From: Planctomycetota bacterium
GTDB taxonomy: Bacteria; Planctomycetota; UBA1135; UBA2386
DNA: 8,122 nucleotides
Assembly: GCA_016793305.1 (NCBI GenBank)
Contig: JAEUHU010000049.1
Span: 1 to 8,122, forward strand
Reading direction: 5' to 3'
Made by a program: the position numbers and the translations under genes. Below the pieces are notes generated by a model. It was not told the origin of the DNA and did not search any database. It worked only from the letters and a program-made list of their open reading frames with translations. Position 1 is the stretch's first letter. Each line of letters starts with the position of its first letter. Below, one piece after another: positions 5,349-8,122 of the stretch.

Positions 5349-8122
5349 ATGCCACGCTCCTCCGCCGTCGCTCCCGCCCATCCCACATTTGCCACCGCCG
5401 TCCTGCTCGCGGCCCTGATCGGCAGCCAGTCGATCGGCACCCTTCCGGCCCAGCAGCCGGGAGCACCGATCGGCTTCGAAGAGACCTACGCGCTCTCGCC
5501 CGAACGCGCCAAGGCGGTGGCGAGCCTGCTGCCGGGCACCGAGGACCACTTCTACTGGCTGTGCCGCGAGCGGCTGACCGCGCGCGACTTCGCCGCCGTG
5601 CGCACGCTGCTGCCGCGTTGGATCCAGACGCACGGGCGAACCACCCGGGTGGTCGAGATCGAGAACCGCGAGGCGCTGCTGTCGGCCGGTGACGATCCGG
5701 CCCGCACGTTCGCCCTGCTGCGCGACCGCTTGCGGCCGAACCTCGACCACCAGCCGCAGATCCCCGGCACGCCGTCGTCGCTGCCGACGCGGCTCGATCC
5801 GGAACAGCTGACGCCGGCGGCGATCCTGGCGCGTGGCTTCGCCGCGACCCCGGAGTCGCTCGACGGCTTCACGAAGGCTGCCCTGGTCGAACTCGCCGGC
5901 AAGGCACTTTCCCCATCGCAACGCCGTTCGCTGCTGACCTCGCTCGCGCGCGTCGACGTGCCGAACCTCGCCGAGCACGTGCTGCAGGACCTGCGCGAAC
6001 CGGACAGCGGCGGCTTCGGCTCGTTGCCGATCCACGGCAAGCTGCTGCGCGACCAGCTCGATGCGTGTGCCCAGGCGATGCCCGAGCTGCTCGCCAACGA
6101 CGCGTTCGTGCGCGCGGCCCTCGCCCATCGGCAGCCGAACCCCGACGAAGACGTGACCACCGACGCCGTGGCGCGGACGGCCTACCTCGACCGGCTGTGG
6201 CAGTTCGCACGGCGCCTGCCGCCGGCGATGCACTCGGTGCAGGCCAACGTGCTGTTCCACCGGCTCCAGCACGACCTCGGCCAGGGCACGGTCGATCGCG
6301 AACGGCTGCTCGCCTACCTGCAGCTGCCGCGGCCGTTCGGTTACGTGCGCCAGACCCTGCTCGAGGAGGCGCAGCGCACGCACGGACTCGTCGACGTCGG
6401 CACCAGCTACCTCGCCGACCTCGGTGCGATCGGCGACGACGAAGCGCTGGTGCGCGCCTGCCTCGAGGCGCTGTTCGCGACCAGCGACGACACCCGTTCG
6501 TTCGCCCCGTTCCTCGACGCCGACTGGCTGAAGCGCGTGTTCGCCGAGACCAAGCTGCTGCTCGGCCAGGGCGATCCGGCGCAATGGACGGCCCAGCTCG
6601 GCGATCCGGGCTACGTCGAATCGCTGCGCAATCGCGTCGAGCTCGTGTTCGCGCCGACCCAGCAGCGCACGTTCGGCGGCGACGACGCCGTGGCGCTCGT
6701 GGTCGACACCAAGAACGTGCCCACGCTGCTGGTGCAGGTGTTCGCGATCGACGCCGATCGCTACCTGCGGGACGGCAGCGGCGAGGTGCCGCTCGACCTG
6801 CCGCTCGACGGCGTGTCCCCCACCCACGCGAACACGCTGCGCTTCGCCGAGCCGGCGCTGCAGCGCGTGCGCCGCACGCTGCCACTGCCCGAGCTCGCCG
6901 GGCCCGGCACCTGGATCGTCGAACTGGTCGGCAACGGCGTGCGCAGCCGCGCCCTGATCCGGAAGGGTTCGTTGTCGGCGGTGACGCGCGTCACCAGTGC
7001 CGGGCACGAGTTCACGGTGTTCGACGAGCAGCGCACGCAACGCAAGGACGCGGTGGTCTGGTACGGCGGGCGCGAGTACCGCGCCGACGAGTCCGGCACG
7101 ATCCTGCTGCCGTTCTCGACCGCGGAGGGCCCCCATCCGGTGGTGCTGCGTGCCGGCGCGCGCGTGGCGCGGGACTCGTTCCACCACCGTTCGGAGGCCT
7201 ACCTGCTGGAGTCGTCGGTGTTCGTCGACCGCGGCGAACTGCGCGCCGGCGGCACGGCGCACGTGGTCGTGCGCCCGAGCTTGCGGGTCGCCGACCACCC
7301 GGCGTCGGTGACGCTGCTGAAGGACGTGGTGCTGACGATCACCGCCACCGACCTCGACGGCATCACCACCGTGCAGGAAGTGAAGGTGGCGGCACTGTCC
7401 GACGAACGGGAGTTCGTGCACGAGCTGTCGGTGCCCCAGCGCCTGCAGCGGCTGGTGTTCGCACTGGCTGGCAAGGCGAAGTCGCTCGCCGGAACGGACG
7501 TGGCGATCGCCGCCACGCCGACGACGATCGACGTGAACGGCATCGACCAGGGACCCGCGACGCGCAGCGTGATGCTGCGCAGCGGCCCGGACGGGCACTG
7601 GCTCGAGGTGCGCGGCAAGAACGGCGAGCCGCGGCCCGGCGTGCGCGTGGCCGTGGCGCTGCACCACGAAGACCTCGCGGCGCCGATCCCGGTCGAGCTG
7701 CAGAGCGACGCCGAAGGCCGCATCGGGCTCGGTCCGCTGCCCGGCGTCCACGTGCTGACGGTCCAGGACGGCGACGGCCAGCCGGTGGCCTTGCACGGGC
7801 TCGGCTGCACGTGGCCCAGGCACCTGCACGGGATGGCGGGCGCCACGCTGCGGCTGCCGCACGACGGGGGCGACGCGGCCCCGACGCGGCGCCGGTTCTC
7901 GCTGGTCGGCGAAGGGCGCGACGAGTTCGCGCGCCTGCGGATCGCCGCTGGTTGCCTCGAGCTGCACGAGCTGACCGCCGGCGACTACCAGCTGGTCGAC
8001 CACCGCGCCGGTCGGGTGGTGACGATCCGGGTCACCGCCGCGACCGGCGCCGGCCGCTGGCTGGTCGGCCCACGCGGCATCCTGCAGGCGAGTGCCGCAG
8101 AGCCGCTGCGCGTGCGCAGCCA
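5349..8122 (+). CDS. Large secreted protein with macroglobulin-like beta domains, N-terminal 924 residues (C-terminus beyond the window)
   Basis: One uninterrupted frame of 924 codons runs from ATG 5349 to the right edge. Residues 1-34 form a signal peptide with hydrophobic core FATAVLLAALIGS and a likely cleavage in TLPA|QQ, so the mature protein is exported. Residues about 40-425 are mainly helical, rich in Leu, Arg and Asp, with no recognised domain. From about 430 the protein turns beta-rich: VELVFAPTQQ, then KNVPTLLVQVFAID (from 455), which resembles a macroglobulin-type strand pattern, and GTWIVELVGNG. Next come YRADESGTILLPF (about 577), VFVDRGELRAGGTAHVVVRP (625) and LLKDVVLTITATDLDGI (about 656). 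A carboxypeptidase-regulatory-like fold (LEVRGKNGEPRPGVRVAV to GLGPLPGVHVLTV, about 752-810) and LHELTAGDYQLV (about 871) follow. No catalytic motif was seen. From memory, similar very large exported proteins occur in planctomycetes, some annotated as A2M-like. Function is unknown. ATG 5349 is the only in-frame start after the upstream stop. No Shine-Dalgarno site precedes it. Confidence 0.88.
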   Translation, partial: MPRSSAVAPAHPTFATAVLLAALIGSQSIGTLPAQQPGAPIGFEETYALSPERAKAVASLLPGTEDHFYWLCRERLTARDFAAVRTLLPRWIQTHGRTTRVVEIENREALLSAGDDPARTFALLRDRLRPNLDHQPQIPGTPSSLPTRLDPEQLTPAAILARGFAATPESLDGFTKAALVELAGKALSPSQRRSLLTSLARVDVPNLAEHVLQDLREPDSGGFGSLPIHGKLLRDQLDACAQAMPELLANDAFVRAALAHRQPNPDEDVTTDAVARTAYLDRLWQFARRLPPAMHSVQANVLFHRLQHDLGQGTVDRERLLAYLQLPRPFGYVRQTLLEEAQRTHGLVDVGTSYLADLGAIGDDEALVRACLEALFATSDDTRSFAPFLDADWLKRVFAETKLLLGQGDPAQWTAQLGDPGYVESLRNRVELVFAPTQQRTFGGDDAVALVVDTKNVPTLLVQVFAIDADRYLRDGSGEVPLDLPLDGVSPTHANTLRFAEPALQRVRRTLPLPELAGPGTWIVELVGNGVRSRALIRKGSLSAVTRVTSAGHEFTVFDEQRTQRKDAVVWYGGREYRADESGTILLPFSTAEGPHPVVLRAGARVARDSFHHRSEAYLLESSVFVDRGELRAGGTAHVVVRPSLRVADHPASVTLLKDVVLTITATDLDGITTVQEVKVAALSDEREFVHELSVPQRLQRLVFALAGKAKSLAGTDVAIAATPTTIDVNGIDQGPATRSVMLRSGPDGHWLEVRGKNGEPRPGVRVAVALHHEDLAAPIPVELQSDAEGRIGLGPLPGVHVLTVQDGDGQPVALHGLGCTWPRHLHGMAGATLRLPHDGGDAAPTRRRFSLVGEGRDEFARLRIAAGCLELHELTAGDYQLVDHRAGRVVTIRVTAATGAGRWLVGPRGILQASAAEPLRVRS

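Noticed and set aside
3193..5466. A 757-codon minus-strand open frame opposite the kinase tail
   Set aside because: It lies antisense to the coiled coil and TPR-like region of a strongly supported kinase, and its composition is that of a GC-rich shadow.
5049..8003. A 984-codon minus-strand open frame opposite the secreted-protein gene
   Set aside because: The product is a low-complexity Arg/His/Gln/Val series without domains. The plus-strand frame has a signal peptide and ordered beta-domain sequence and is the real gene.
1..8122. CRISPR arrays, tRNA or rRNA genes, insertion sequences
   Set aside because: No regularly spaced direct repeats, cloverleaf or rRNA-like sequence, terminal inverted repeats or transposase motifs were seen by reading both strands. 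Nearly all of the window is accounted for by three coding frames.

Overview
This is a GC-rich window with three long protein-coding genes and no visible RNA gene, mobile element or CRISPR array. The style suggests a high-GC planctomycete or a close relative. The points behind this are a Hanks-type serine/threonine kinase built as kinase, one membrane span, coiled coil and TPR-like helical tail; a short helical N-terminal module ahead of that kinase; very large secreted proteins; and no clear Shine-Dalgarno site before two of the three genes. The taxonomic call is an inference from gene style, not from a marker gene.

Layout. From the left edge to about 1897, on the minus strand, lies the N-terminal 632 codons of an alpha-2-macroglobulin (A2M) family protein; its C-terminal part lies outside the window. 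A 200-base divergent intergenic region (1898-2097) separates it from a complete plus-strand gene (2098-5166) for a 1022-residue transmembrane serine/threonine kinase with a TPR-like tail. After a 182-base gap that begins with a GC-rich hairpin, a third plus-strand gene starts at 5349 and runs off the right edge. It encodes a secreted protein of at least 924 residues, with a helical N-terminal half and beta-rich repeats that look like macroglobulin or carboxypeptidase-regulatory type domains. Both edge genes are open to the window boundary and are incomplete.

How the genes may work together. Two large exported proteins with macroglobulin-like beta domains flank a membrane kinase whose C-terminal half is likely on the far side of the membrane from the kinase domain. 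A2M proteins in bacteria are protease traps or cell-envelope guard proteins. A working idea is an envelope-defence or surface-protein locus with its own signalling kinase. This rests on gene neighbourhood only. The kinase may simply be one of the many paralogues that planctomycetes carry.
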